Positions 8,401 to 15,037 of a stretch of 25,166 bases of DNA are shown here, piece by piece. The notes beneath the pieces are model-generated. The model had not been told where the DNA came from, ran no database searches, and worked only from the letters and a program-made list of their open reading frames with translations. Numbering within the stretch: the first letter of the stretch is position 1; each line of letters starts with the position of its first letter. The stretch is from JACDBD01 sp050743385 (GTDB lineage Bacteria; Actinomycetota; Acidimicrobiia; IMCC26256; JACDBD01). The stretch spans positions 1 through 25,166 of the forward strand of contig JBOGFJ010000170.1 of assembly GCA_050743385.1 (NCBI GenBank), given 5' to 3'. The translations under genes were made by a program, and so were the position numbers.

Positions 8401-8612
8401 TCAGACCCGACGTCGACCACCAGCACGTGCAGGCGGGGATAGTCCTGGTCGGCGAGGGAGTCGAGGGTCCGTTCGAGCCAGGCGCCGGGATCGTGGGTGA
8501 CGACGACCGCGAGCACCGGCGGGGCCGCGGCAGCAGCCGCCGCGGGCTCCGCACCCGGCGCCTGCGCGGGGCGGGGCGCGCGCTCGTCGGGCAGGTCCCC
8601 GGTCGTCATCAT
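5487..8612 (-). CDS. Large GT2 glycosyltransferase fused to a polytopic membrane domain
   Basis: The 1041-aa protein begins with a GT-A family 2 glycosyltransferase domain (about 33-270). It shows VLAVVVTHD, an acidic pair in CHDDVALDP (D118, D119), and the catalytic-type motif EDLELCWRARL (E218, D219). A basic linker follows, then a long Ala/Leu/Val-rich region (about 390-780) with many predicted helices. A hydrophilic, probably extracytoplasmic segment comes next, then a last helix near the C-terminus (WVIFAVVWWW). This architecture suggests a sugar is added to a lipid carrier or polymer at the membrane, with the second half acting in transport or transfer; donor and acceptor are unknown. 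Start: tandem ATGs at 8612 and 8609 with GGTAGG a few bases upstream. An in-frame ATG at 8663 would lie inside the divergent promoter and is less likely. It is first in an operon with the DUF5719-like and thioredoxin-like genes. Confidence 0.85.
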   Translation of the reverse strand: MMTTGDLPDERAPRPAQAPGAEPAAAAAAAPPVLAVVVTHDPGAWLERTLDSLADQDYPRLHVLVVDVGSDVDPTSRIEAVLPDAVVRRVPADAGFGAAANEAFEALVGVPFLLVCHDDVALDPSAVRLLIEEAYRSNAGIVGPKLVTADDPQVLLEVGRAIDRYGAAHTGIEPGELDQEQHDAVRDVFYVSSATMLLRADLFRELGGFDAGAYPGAEDLELCWRARLAGARVLVAPDARVRHRQATSERGREDRPMVRAAARNRVRTVLTCYSSWSLVRVVPVGLVLAVGEAGLSIVIRRRGRARAALGGWWSNLRRFGAVRRRRRKVQARRRIHDSELRELQVRGSAQLRSYLSHHLHTDERLRTLGEAGRTAVDVASTGARQPVALACVAVALLFLVGSRDLIFGGVPAVGTLARWPGMFDLLDAYASGWRFTGVGSAAAAPPAFVLMAALATPFLGAVGLARTILVVGAVPIGAIGAYRFARPHVGRPTPAAVAALAYVLNPVPRNAIATGRLGPLVLYALGPFLVAMVVRAAGGDRRLASQIRLYLGLAAMTAVATAFFGPTPLWLLAAAVAVLLASPLVGGVLLGLRMVAVAAVASVGALVLLFPWPLELPGADRAAMGFAFRPELGLAEVLRFQSGPSGAAWTGWGLLAAAVLALALATGRRLAWAGRAWMMALAGFAAVWLPARFAPDSSVLAPEAGLSLAALGIALAVGLGAAALLDGELRRYGFGWRQPVVAIAGLGVVLAVVGFAADSADGRWHAPSRDWDQALGFLRAERADGSFRVLWVGDPTVLPLDPFVTADGVGYVLTRDGPGDGLELYRAPAGDADRIVGESVDLVGEQQTNRLGHLVAPMGVRYIAVPNRSGPRAETVAFPPAAVTSGLDDQTDLLRLGTDPGIALYENTAWAATRALVDDEAASDLPLDSRDPLRAALRTELADAEPLSGAVTDSSPTGPGTVLWSEAYDTEWEARASGETLEQVEPFGLTNGYVLPERGSVSIRYEGQMRRYVELAMGAALWVIFAVVWWWHGRYDREWRR

Positions 8613-8644
8613 CCGCAACCTACCAACGCTCCCGCTCGTGACCG

Positions 8645-8674
8645 TTGTCACGAGTGCTTGCAATTGTTTATCAT
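8645..8674 (+). promoter_or_regulatory. Sigma70-like promoter of the coiled-coil gene
   Basis: TTGTCA (8645-8650), an 18-bp spacer, and TATCAT (8669-8674) each match five of six consensus bases. The region is strikingly AT-rich against its surroundings. It would give a leader of about 60 nt ending in a good Shine-Dalgarno. An overlapping alternative is TTGCAA-N17-TACCGT a little downstream. Confidence 0.65.
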
Positions 8675-8740
8675 TTGACGTACCGTGGTAAGCACAGACG
8701 GGGTCCCCCCACCCCGTCGAAGCAGCCGAAGGAGAGGGTC

Positions 8741-9082
8741 ATGGACATCCCCAAGACCGTGCAGGACGCCGCCTACGTGAGCGTCGGAGTAGGTGTGCTC
8801 GCCTTCCAGCAGGCGCAGGTGCGCCGGCGGGAGGCGCAGGCCGACCTCGAGGTGAAGGTCGAGAAGGCCCGCAGCGCGATCGCGCGACAGGCCAAGGACG
8901 CGAGGTCCTCGCTGGAGACCGCGGCGAGAGAAGCGCGGACGAAGGCCGAGACGGTCGGCGGTGACGTGCGGGAGCGCGTCGAGCCGCTCGTCGAGCAACT
9001 CCAGACCGTGCCCGCGCAGGTGAAGCAGGCCGTCGAGGCCGGCGCCGCCCGCGCTCGCGAGCTCGTTGGTCGCGCCGCCTGA
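8741..9082 (+). CDS. Small alanine-rich coiled-coil protein (113 aa)
   Basis: It starts at ATG 8741, preceded by the strong Shine-Dalgarno AAGGAGAGGG two bases before the start region. The N-terminal part (MDIPKTVQDAAYVSVGVGVL) has a weakly hydrophobic stretch at about 11-24. From about residue 26 to the end it is highly charged and Ala/Glu/Arg-rich with heptad-like spacing, consistent with a long amphipathic helix or coiled coil. There is no cysteine and no enzyme motif. Composition is loosely reminiscent of mycobacterial heparin-binding haemagglutinin, but without its Lys/Pro-rich tail, so I do not assign that function. It is monocistronic, with a recognisable sigma70-like promoter and a strong terminator, which suggests a well-expressed structural or membrane-associated protein. 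Confidence 0.82.
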   Translation: MDIPKTVQDAAYVSVGVGVLAFQQAQVRRREAQADLEVKVEKARSAIARQAKDARSSLETAAREARTKAETVGGDVRERVEPLVEQLQTVPAQVKQAVEAGAARARELVGRAA

Positions 9083-9106
9083 ACCCGGCGCCTCCCAGTC
9101 CCCCCT

Positions 9107-9138
9107 GCGCTCCGGCCCCCTTCGGGGGGCCGGAGCGC
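9107..9138 (+). terminator. Strong UUCG-loop hairpin terminator
   Basis: A perfect 14-bp stem (gcgctccggccccc 9107-9120 with 9125-9138) is closed by a ttcg tetraloop (9121-9124), an exceptionally stable RNA hairpin. It lies 24 bp after the stop of the coiled-coil gene and just before cofD. There is only a short gttc after the stem. Confidence 0.8.
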
Positions 9139-9151
9139 GTTCACGCGCCGC

Positions 9152-9157
9152 TACGCT
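9152..9157 (+). promoter_or_regulatory. Candidate -10 element for cofD
   Basis: TACGCT lies exactly 6 nt before GTG 9164, immediately after the terminator hairpin. Transcription would begin on or beside the start codon, giving a leaderless mRNA. No Shine-Dalgarno is seen upstream of GTG. Confidence 0.45.
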
Positions 9158-9163
9158 CGTCAC

Positions 9164-10108
9164 GTGCTGACAGCACTGGCAGGCGGGGTGGGGGCAGCAC
9201 GTTTCCTCCGCGGCCTGGTCCAGGTGGTCCGGCCCGACGACGTGACCGTCGTCGTGAACACCGGCGACGACGATTGGTTCCACGGCCTGCTGGTCTGCCC
9301 CGACATCGACAGCGTCACCTACACCCTCGCGGGCGCCGAGAATCCCGAGACCGGGTGGGGCTTGGCGGGCGAGACCTTCGCCGCAATGGACGCACTCGAC
9401 CGGTTCGGCGCACCCACATGGTTCCGGCTCGGCGACCGCGACCTCGCCACCCACCTCTACCGTACCCAGCGCATTCGCGAAGGGGGCGCGACCCTCTCGC
9501 GCGTCACGACCGAGCTGGCGGACGCGTGGGGTGTGGCGGCGCGGCTGCTCCCGATGAGCGACGAGCGCGTCGCTACCCGCATCGACGCTCGCGTGCGGGG
9601 ACCTGCCGACGTCACCGACCTCCGCATGCAGGAGTGGTTCGTCGAGCACCGGGCGCAGCCACCGGTGGTGGCGGTGCGCTTCGACGGCGCGGCGACGGCA
9701 ACACCGGCGCTCGGCGTGCTCGCGGCCATCGACGCCGCCGAGACGATCGTCGTGTGCCCGAGCAACCCGGTGATCTCGATCGGTCCGATCCTTGCTGTGC
9801 CCGGAATCCGCGAGGCGCTGGCGCGCCGGCGCGATCGCGTGGTGGGTATCAGCCCGATCATCGCCGGCGCCCCCGTCAAGGGCCCCGCCGACCGGCTCAT
9901 GCGTCCACTCGGCATCGAGGTGTCGTGCGTGGGCGTGGCGCGTGCGTACGCCGACTTCTGCGGCACGCTCGTCATCGACGCCGGCGACGCCGCCCGTGTC
10001 CGCGAGGTCGAAGCGCAGGGGGTACGGGCCGTGGTCACCGACACGCTGATGCGGGATGCGCGTGTCGCGGCCGCGCTGGCTCGCCATACCCTCGACGCCG
10101 TCGCGTGA
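9164..10108 (+). CDS. cofD: 2-phospho-L-lactate transferase (CofD/FbiA), F420 biosynthesis
   Basis: This 314-aa enzyme joins the activated phospho-lactyl or phosphoenolpyruvyl donor to the deazaflavin Fo, giving (dehydro-)F420-0. Family features are the N-terminal MLTALAGGVGAARFLRGL, the NTGDDDWFHGL segment (about 32-42) that binds Fo and metal, CPDIDSVTYTLAG, and the GWGLAGET stretch. Length is normal for the family. Start is GTG 9164. There is no Shine-Dalgarno, but TACGCT sits 6 nt upstream, pointing to a leaderless transcript. cofE follows 16 bp after the stop, so the two are co-transcribed. The guanylyltransferase CofC/FbiD and the Fo synthase genes are not in this window. Confidence 0.95.
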   Translation: MLTALAGGVGAARFLRGLVQVVRPDDVTVVVNTGDDDWFHGLLVCPDIDSVTYTLAGAENPETGWGLAGETFAAMDALDRFGAPTWFRLGDRDLATHLYRTQRIREGGATLSRVTTELADAWGVAARLLPMSDERVATRIDARVRGPADVTDLRMQEWFVEHRAQPPVVAVRFDGAATATPALGVLAAIDAAETIVVCPSNPVISIGPILAVPGIREALARRRDRVVGISPIIAGAPVKGPADRLMRPLGIEVSCVGVARAYADFCGTLVIDAGDAARVREVEAQGVRAVVTDTLMRDARVAAALARHTLDAVA

Positions 10109-10124
10109 GCGTGAGGGAGCGCTG

Positions 10125-10835
10125 GTGCGCGCACTGACGATCATCCCGGTCGAGGGGATGCCGGAGATCCGCCCGGGCGACGTCATCGCCGAGCTGGTGG
10201 CGATCGCGGCGCGCGCGCAGGGAACTCCGCTGCTCGGCGACGACTGCCTCGTCGTGACCCAGAAGGTCGTGTCGAAGGCCGAGAACCGGCTCATGGCGCT
10301 CGACCCGACCGACCCCGCCGCTCGCCGGGCGCTGGTCGAGTCGGAGTCGACCCGGGTGCTGCGTCGCCGCGGCGAGCTCATCATCAGCGAGACCCGACAC
10401 GGCTTCGTCTGCGCGAACGCCGGGGTCGACTTGTCGAACGTCGACGCGGGCCAGGCTGCGCTTCTCCCGGTCGAGCCCGACCGCTCGGCAAAGCGAATCC
10501 GTGACGGGGTGCGTGCCCACGCCGGCGTGGAGGTGGCGGTCATCGTCTCCGACACCTTCGGTCGCGCCTGGCGCCAGGGTCTCGCCGACGTGGCCATCGG
10601 CGTGTCGGGCGTCGCCGCGGTCGTCGATCTGCGGGGCGAGCGCGACGCCTACGGCCGGGAGCTCCAGGTGACGGAGGTGGCGGTGGCCGACGAGGTCGCG
10701 TCGGCCGCCGAGCTGGTGATGGGCAAGGCCGCCGGGGTGCCGGCCGCGATCGTGCGCGGGCTCGACCCCGCGTGGCGGCGCAACGGCTCGGCCCGCGAGC
10801 TCGTACGGCCACCGGCGGAGGACCTCTTCCGGTGA
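10125..10835 (+). CDS. cofE: Coenzyme F420-0:L-glutamate ligase (CofE, FbiB N-terminal domain)
   Basis: This 236-aa enzyme adds L-glutamate residues to F420-0 using GTP. Visible family segments are LLGDDCLVVTQKVVSKAEN near the N-terminus, ETRHGFVCANAGVDLSNVD in the middle (metal and nucleotide site), and VIVSDTFGRAWRQGLADVAIG. Start is GTG 10125, with Shine-Dalgarno GAGGGAG about 7 nt upstream. An earlier in-frame ATG at 10056 would overlap cofD heavily and lacks support. The protein stops after the ligase domain. The nitroreductase domain fused to it in mycobacterial FbiB is encoded by the next gene, which begins within a 4-bp GTGA overlap. Confidence 0.94.
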   Translation: MRALTIIPVEGMPEIRPGDVIAELVAIAARAQGTPLLGDDCLVVTQKVVSKAENRLMALDPTDPAARRALVESESTRVLRRRGELIISETRHGFVCANAGVDLSNVDAGQAALLPVEPDRSAKRIRDGVRAHAGVEVAVIVSDTFGRAWRQGLADVAIGVSGVAAVVDLRGERDAYGRELQVTEVAVADEVASAAELVMGKAAGVPAAIVRGLDPAWRRNGSARELVRPPAEDLFR

Positions 10836-11440
10836 CGCACGCGCCCGCGTTCTTGGAGGCGCGGCGCTCGATCCGGGCGTTCCTCCCCGAGCCCGTGCAG
10901 CGGGCCACTCTCGACCGCCTGGTCGAAGCGGCGTGCCTCGCGCCGGCGCCGCACCACTCCCGGCCGTGGCGCTTCGTCGTGGTCGACAGCGCCGACGGCA
11001 AACAGGCCCTCGCGAGCGGGATGGGCGAGCGCTGGCGGCGTGACCTCGCCGGCGACGGCCTCGCGGCCGGTCGCATCGATGAGTTGATCTCGGCGTCGCA
11101 CGCGAAGCTCGAGGGCGCGCCCGCCCTCGTGCTCGCCTGCCTGACGTGGGATGGCCTCGACCGCTATCCCGACGAGGGCCGGCAGCGAGCGGAGTGGGGC
11201 ATGGCGCTGTTGTCGCTCGGAGCCGCGGTCGAGAACCTCATGCTGGCGGCGGCGGACGCCGAACTGGCGTCGTGTTGGGTCGCGGCACCGATCTTCTGTC
11301 CCGAGGAAGCCCGCGACACGCTCGGGCTGCCGCGGGACTGGCTCCCCCACGCCCTCGTGCTCGTCGGGCACCCCGATCCGGAGTACATCGGGCGACCGCG
11401 CCCGCCCGTCGCACTCGACGAGCTCCGCGACTGGCGCTGA
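10832..11440 (+). CDS. Nitroreductase-family protein, FbiB C-terminal-domain-like
   Basis: This 202-aa FMN-dependent nitroreductase-fold protein is encoded directly after cofE with a GTGA overlap (GTG 10832). N-terminal hallmarks are EARRSIRAFLPEPV and APAPHHSRPWRFVVV, close in style to the second domain of mycobacterial FbiB. That domain reduces dehydro-F420-0 to F420-0 in mycobacteria (established for FbiB). The GMALLSLGAAVENLMLAA helix and the C-terminal LPHALVLVGHPDPEY are usual for the fold. By position and fold I infer the same reaction here. It could instead be an unrelated F420- or flavin-dependent reductase. The gene ends 18 bp from the convergent epimerase gene. Confidence 0.85.
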   Translation: MTHAPAFLEARRSIRAFLPEPVQRATLDRLVEAACLAPAPHHSRPWRFVVVDSADGKQALASGMGERWRRDLAGDGLAAGRIDELISASHAKLEGAPALVLACLTWDGLDRYPDEGRQRAEWGMALLSLGAAVENLMLAAADAELASCWVAAPIFCPEEARDTLGLPRDWLPHALVLVGHPDPEYIGRPRPPVALDELRDWR

Positions 11441-11458
11441 CGCCTCCGCGCCTGCCGA

Positions 11459-12397
11459 TCAGCGCTGGCGAAACCACTCGAGGGTCTTGCGCAGCCCCTC
11501 GTCGCGCGCCGTCGAAGGCTTCCAGCCGAGATGGATCGCGGCCCGGCCGGGATCGAGGGCCGAACGCTGGAGCTCACCCGACCGCGCGGGTGCGTAGTGC
11601 GCCGGGTCTTTGAAGCCGGTCACCCTCGCCATGACGTCGAACAGTTGCTGGACGGTCGTCTCCTCGCCCGTGCCGACGTTGACGATCAGCCCGCCGGCCT
11701 TCTCCGTCGAACGGAAGAAGGCGTCGACAACGTCGTCGACGTAGACGAAGTCGCGCGTCTGCTCGCCGTCACCGAAGATCGTCGGCCGCTCGCGCGCCAG
11801 CAGCTTGGCGGCGAAGATTGCGACCACGCCCGCCTCACCGTGGGGATCCTGACGGGGGCCGTACACGTTCGCGAGGGCAAGGACCGTGTACTCGAGGCCG
11901 TGCACCTCGCGGTAGTAGTGGAGGTAGTCGCCCACCGCCTTCTTGGAGACGCCATAGGGCGAGATGGGCCGCTGCGGGTGCCCTTCGCGCACCGGGAGGT
12001 CCTCGGGAACCCCGTAGAGCGTGCCGCCCGACCCGGCGAAGACGACCTTGGTGGTTCCGGCGGCGAGCGCCCCCTGGCACACATTGAGCGACCCGAGGAC
12101 GTTGACCTCGGCGTCGAGGCCAGGGCGTGCGACGGACACGCGCACGTCGGCCTGAGCGGCGAGGTGGAAGATGATGTCGGGTCGGCGGTGCACGATGAGA
12201 TCGACCGTCGCGGGGGTCCGGATGTCGAGCCGGTGAAAGCTGAACCGGCGATTGCGTCGGGCACGGGCATCGGCCAGGTTCGCGAGTGAGCCCGTCGACA
12301 GGTCGTCGACGACGTCGACGTCGTAGCCCTCGGCCAGGAGGCGGTCGGTGAGGGCCGACGCGATGAATCCGGCGCCCCCGGTGACCAGCGCCTTCAC
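11459..12397 (-). CDS. NAD-dependent sugar epimerase (GalE/WbpP-like SDR)
   Basis: This 312-aa extended short-chain dehydrogenase has the Rossmann motif TGGAGFIA (G7, G10; the third position is Ala13 rather than Gly). The acidic NAD-ribose ligands are D31 and D32, the catalytic pair is Y148-x-x-x-K152, and S123 lies in AGSGGTLYG. It fits UDP-sugar 4-epimerases or related nucleotide-sugar dehydratases; the exact substrate cannot be told. Start is GTG 12397, overlapping the stop of the nucleotidyltransferase gene by 4 bp (GTGA), so the two are coupled. It is the last gene of the minus-strand glycan block. Confidence 0.88.
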   Translation of the reverse strand: MKALVTGGAGFIASALTDRLLAEGYDVDVVDDLSTGSLANLADARARRNRRFSFHRLDIRTPATVDLIVHRRPDIIFHLAAQADVRVSVARPGLDAEVNVLGSLNVCQGALAAGTTKVVFAGSGGTLYGVPEDLPVREGHPQRPISPYGVSKKAVGDYLHYYREVHGLEYTVLALANVYGPRQDPHGEAGVVAIFAAKLLARERPTIFGDGEQTRDFVYVDDVVDAFFRSTEKAGGLIVNVGTGEETTVQQLFDVMARVTGFKDPAHYAPARSGELQRSALDPGRAAIHLGWKPSTARDEGLRKTLEWFRQR

Positions 12398-13503
12398 CGT
12401 GCCGCCGGCGCGCCCGGGATGTGGATGCGTGCGCCCGTCACTCGTGAGCCGGCGCTCACCGCCACGGCCGCTCCCACGATGGTGTGGTCACCCACGCTCA
12501 CGGCGCGTTCGAGGATGGCGCCGGGGCCGACGATGCTGTCGATCACCTCGGCCTCGGGCCCGAGGCGCACCTGGTCGAGCAGCACCGATCGCACGACCCG
12601 CGCGCCGGGCCCCACCACGCAGCCGGCCCCGAGCACGGAGCGAGCCACGCTCGCGCCGGGCCCGACGGTGGAGCCCGCACCGACGAGCACGGGGCCCTCG
12701 ACGCCCGCCCCTTCGGCGATGGTCACGTCGCCCTCGCACCAGACGCCCGGGGCGTGCTCGAACGCGTCGACAGGGAGCGCAGCCGGGCCGAGTCGACCGG
12801 CGAGCACGTCCGCGTGCGCCTCGAGGTACTTCTCTGGTGTCCCGATGTCGAGCCAGTAGCCGTCGCTCTGGTAGGCGAACAGACGACGTGGGTGGTCGAG
12901 CATGCGCGGGAAGGTCTCCCGCTCGATCGAAACGGTGAGCCCCGCCGGGATCCCGGCCAGCACCGACGGCTCCAACACGTAGGTGCCGGCGTTGATCCAG
13001 TCGGTGGGTGCCCGGCCGCGTGGAGGCTTCTCGACGAACGCCTTCACCTCGCCGTCGTCGCCGGTCGGCACCACCCCGAACGCCGACGGGTCGGGGACGC
13101 GCGTGAGGTGGATGGTCGCCTCGGCGCCGCGCTCTTCGTGGAAGCGTACGAGCGCGCTGAGGTCGAGCTCCGTCAGCACGTCGCCGTTGCAGACCACGAA
13201 GCGCTCGGCGATACCCACCCGGTCGGCCGCGTAGCGAATCCCACCGGCGGTGCCGAGCGGCTCCGCTTCCACCGCGTACTGCAGCCGGACACCCCCGCAC
13301 TTGCCGTCGGGGAAGTGCGCGACGAACGCATCGGGAAGGTAGCCGAGCGACAGCACGACCTCGTCGACGCCGTGGCGGCCCAACCAAGCGAGCTGGCGCT
13401 CGAGAAAGGCGACGTTGGCGATGGGCAACAGTGGCTTCGGAAGCGTGTACGTGAGCGGGCGCAGGCGGGTGCCCTCGCCCCCCACCAGGACGATTGCGCG
13501 CAC
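12394..13503 (-). CDS. Sugar-1-phosphate nucleotidyltransferase (ManB/GMP-like) with left-handed beta-helix
   Basis: This 369-aa enzyme condenses a sugar-1-phosphate with an NTP. It shows the signature GGEGTRLRPLTYTLPKPLLP (8-27), the metal aspartate in NGDVL (D108), EKP (158-160), NAG (171-173) and D219 in WLDIGTPEKYL. From about 245 to 360 there are imperfect hexapeptide repeats (for example VGAGSTVGPGASV) forming a C-terminal beta-helix. Overall it resembles actinobacterial mannose-1-phosphate guanylyltransferases, of which Rv3264c of M. tuberculosis is one. Glucose-1-phosphate specificity cannot be excluded. Start is GTG 13503, 6 bp after the stop of the His-rich protein gene. Confidence 0.88.
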   Translation of the reverse strand: MRAIVLVGGEGTRLRPLTYTLPKPLLPIANVAFLERQLAWLGRHGVDEVVLSLGYLPDAFVAHFPDGKCGGVRLQYAVEAEPLGTAGGIRYAADRVGIAERFVVCNGDVLTELDLSALVRFHEERGAEATIHLTRVPDPSAFGVVPTGDDGEVKAFVEKPPRGRAPTDWINAGTYVLEPSVLAGIPAGLTVSIERETFPRMLDHPRRLFAYQSDGYWLDIGTPEKYLEAHADVLAGRLGPAALPVDAFEHAPGVWCEGDVTIAEGAGVEGPVLVGAGSTVGPGASVARSVLGAGCVVGPGARVVRSVLLDQVRLGPEAEVIDSIVGPGAILERAVSVGDHTIVGAAVAVSAGSRVTGARIHIPGAPAAR

Positions 13504-13509
13504 GACGTT

Positions 13510-14127
13510 CTAGTCCTGCGTCTGCGTGAGGTCCTGCGAGGGTGGGACCTCCTGGCCCTCGGGGATGAACGCGAGCACGATCCTGTCGCCGTCGTCGGGC
13601 TTGTAGTCGCCGGGGTCGCCGTCCTGCTCCTCGCCGTTGACCGACCACCGCACGACACCCGGTTGGCCGTCGCCACAGGCGTCGCCGTTCTCGACCGTGC
13701 CGCCCTCCCACAGCTCCCACGAGCCGTCGGAGGCGTCGAACCCACCGGCGTTGTCGAGGAAGGTCCCGACCGTGGCGTTGTCACCCGCGTCGGCACTGGT
13801 GAAGGGATGGATGTGCATGAACCCGTCGCCGTGGGTGTGCAGGCCGGTGCGGGTGCCCTCGGGTGTTGCCTCGAACTCCGGCACCGGTGAGAGGAACCCG
13901 CCGGCCCGGCAGTCGAACACGTCGAGCTGGGCGTGCCAGTGGTCACCGATCGCAGGGGAGCCGCTGGCGCCGTTGCTGGAGGCGCGGGAGACGACGATCC
14001 CGCCGATGCCGAGGAGCACGATCACGCCGATGGCGACGTTCCACCACAATGAGGAGCCCCGTCGCTTCGGCTTACGGTAACGAGCCCGGGCCTGCGCCCG
14101 GGCGTAGCGATTGGTCGGCCTGGCCAT
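13510..14127 (-). CDS. Membrane-anchored His-rich protein of unknown function
   Basis: This 205-aa protein has a very basic N-terminus (1-23), one membrane helix (about 29-47), and an extracytoplasmic domain. The domain contains three His-x-His motifs: H63-W-H65 in GDHWHAQLDVFDC, H97-T-H99 and H105-I-H107. Two cysteines, C73 and C151, may form a disulfide. It resembles, from memory, a widespread but uncharacterised actinobacterial family with the same HWHA and HTHGDG..HIHPF segments. Metal binding is likely from the motifs but unproven. Start ATG 14127 is preceded by TAGGAT 10 nt upstream, which overlaps the TAG stop of the upstream glycosyltransferase gene. It sits within the glycan block, just before the nucleotidyltransferase gene. 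Confidence 0.82.
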   Translation of the reverse strand: MARPTNRYARAQARARYRKPKRRGSSLWWNVAIGVIVLLGIGGIVVSRASSNGASGSPAIGDHWHAQLDVFDCRAGGFLSPVPEFEATPEGTRTGLHTHGDGFMHIHPFTSADAGDNATVGTFLDNAGGFDASDGSWELWEGGTVENGDACGDGQPGVVRWSVNGEEQDGDPGDYKPDDGDRIVLAFIPEGQEVPPSQDLTQTQD

Positions 14128-14137
14128 GTCGGCGCCG

Positions 14138-14143
14138 ATCCTA
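14138..14143 (-). promoter_or_regulatory. Candidate internal -10 element before the His-rich gene
   Basis: TAGGAT on the minus strand, 10 nt before ATG 14127, begins with the TAG stop codon of the preceding gene. It could start a second transcript for the last three genes of the block. No -35 was seen. Confidence 0.3.
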
Positions 14144-15037
14144 CCCGCTGACCCTCGCCGTTCTGCCTTCGCGCGGCGCGCGTCCGAGCGCGTGGACCGC
14201 CATCGCGAGCAGGGTGCGCAGGGTGAGGAAGGCGGCGGCGGGCACGAGCAACAACCGCCGCCAGCCTCGCCACCGCTTCGACGCGAACCGGGCGAGAGAG
14301 CGATGGTGCTCGAGGATCATGCGGTACGGGTGGCGCGCCGTGCTCGCACCCTGGACGTGGACGACGACACCTGCCGGCTCGTAGGCGACCCGCCAGCCCT
14401 GCTCACGGAGCCGCCAGCACAGGTCGACGTCCTCGACGTACATGAAATAGGCCTCGTCCCAGCCTCCGACGGACTCGACGGCCGTGCGCCGGAGCCAGAC
14501 CGCGGAACCCGACACCCAGTCGGCGTCGCGAGCCCGGGCGGGGTCGACGTCGAGCTCGCGGTAGCGGCGAGTGAAGCGGTTGGTCGGCCGCAGGAGCCCG
14601 AGCACGCCGTGCCCGACCGCATCAACCATGCCGGGGACGACCCGGGCGGAGTGATAGGGGGAGCCGTCGGGGTTGCGCACCATCGGCCCGACCGCGCCCA
14701 GACCGGACTCGGCGTCGAAGCGAGCCAGCAGCGCAGCCGCGGTACCCCGTTCCACGGTCACGTCGGGATTGCACACCGCGACGACGGCTGCGGCCGTCGC
14801 CGCGATCCCTCGATTGGCACCGGCGGCATAGCCGCAATTGGCGGCGCGGAGAATCGCCACGTCGGGGAGCGCGTGGGTCAGTGCGTCGACCGAGCCGTCG
14901 GCCGACCCGTGGTCGACGACGACCACCTCGGGCGGCGTGCCCGCGCTCGTATCGTCGAGGAGGGACCGGACACAGGCCAACAGGTGCGCGCCGCCCTCGT
15001 AGTTGACGACGACTCCAGCCCAGCGGGGCTCGGTCAC
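14141..15037 (-). CDS. GT2 glycosyltransferase, WbbL rhamnosyltransferase-like
   Basis: This 298-aa enzyme has the GT-A fold. It shows GVVVNYEGG at the start, VVDHGSADGS (41-49), the NPD motif (90-92) in place of DxD, WVSGSAVWLRR, and the catalytic-type motif MYVEDVDLCWRLREQGW (about 198-214). This pattern is shared with WbbL-type rhamnosyltransferases that build the linker or first sugars of actinobacterial wall polymers. The true donor is uncertain because no dTDP-rhamnose genes are present here. Start is GTG 15037, overlapping the stop of the GT4 gene by 4 bp. A C-terminal hydrophobic segment (about 264-282) may attach it to the membrane. Confidence 0.9.
   Translation of the reverse strand: MTEPRWAGVVVNYEGGAHLLACVRSLLDDTSAGTPPEVVVVDHGSADGSVDALTHALPDVAILRAANCGYAAGANRGIAATAAAVVAVCNPDVTVERGTAAALLARFDAESGLGAVGPMVRNPDGSPYHSARVVPGMVDAVGHGVLGLLRPTNRFTRRYRELDVDPARARDADWVSGSAVWLRRTAVESVGGWDEAYFMYVEDVDLCWRLREQGWRVAYEPAGVVVHVQGASTARHPYRMILEHHRSLARFASKRWRGWRRLLLVPAAAFLTLRTLLAMAVHALGRAPREGRTARVSG

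Noticed and set aside
6318..8678. 786-aa plus-strand frame opposite the large glycosyltransferase
   Set aside because: Composition is Arg/Gly/His/Glu-rich without domains, while the opposite strand encodes a clear glycosyltransferase.
8648..10597. 649-aa minus-strand frame across the coiled-coil, cofD and cofE genes
   Set aside because: It runs through a strong terminator, a promoter and three supported plus-strand genes and has no domain signature.
13510..14127. Assignment of the His-rich protein to DUF3105
   Set aside because: The anchored layout is similar, but the HWHA and HTHGDG motifs did not convincingly match what I recall of that family.
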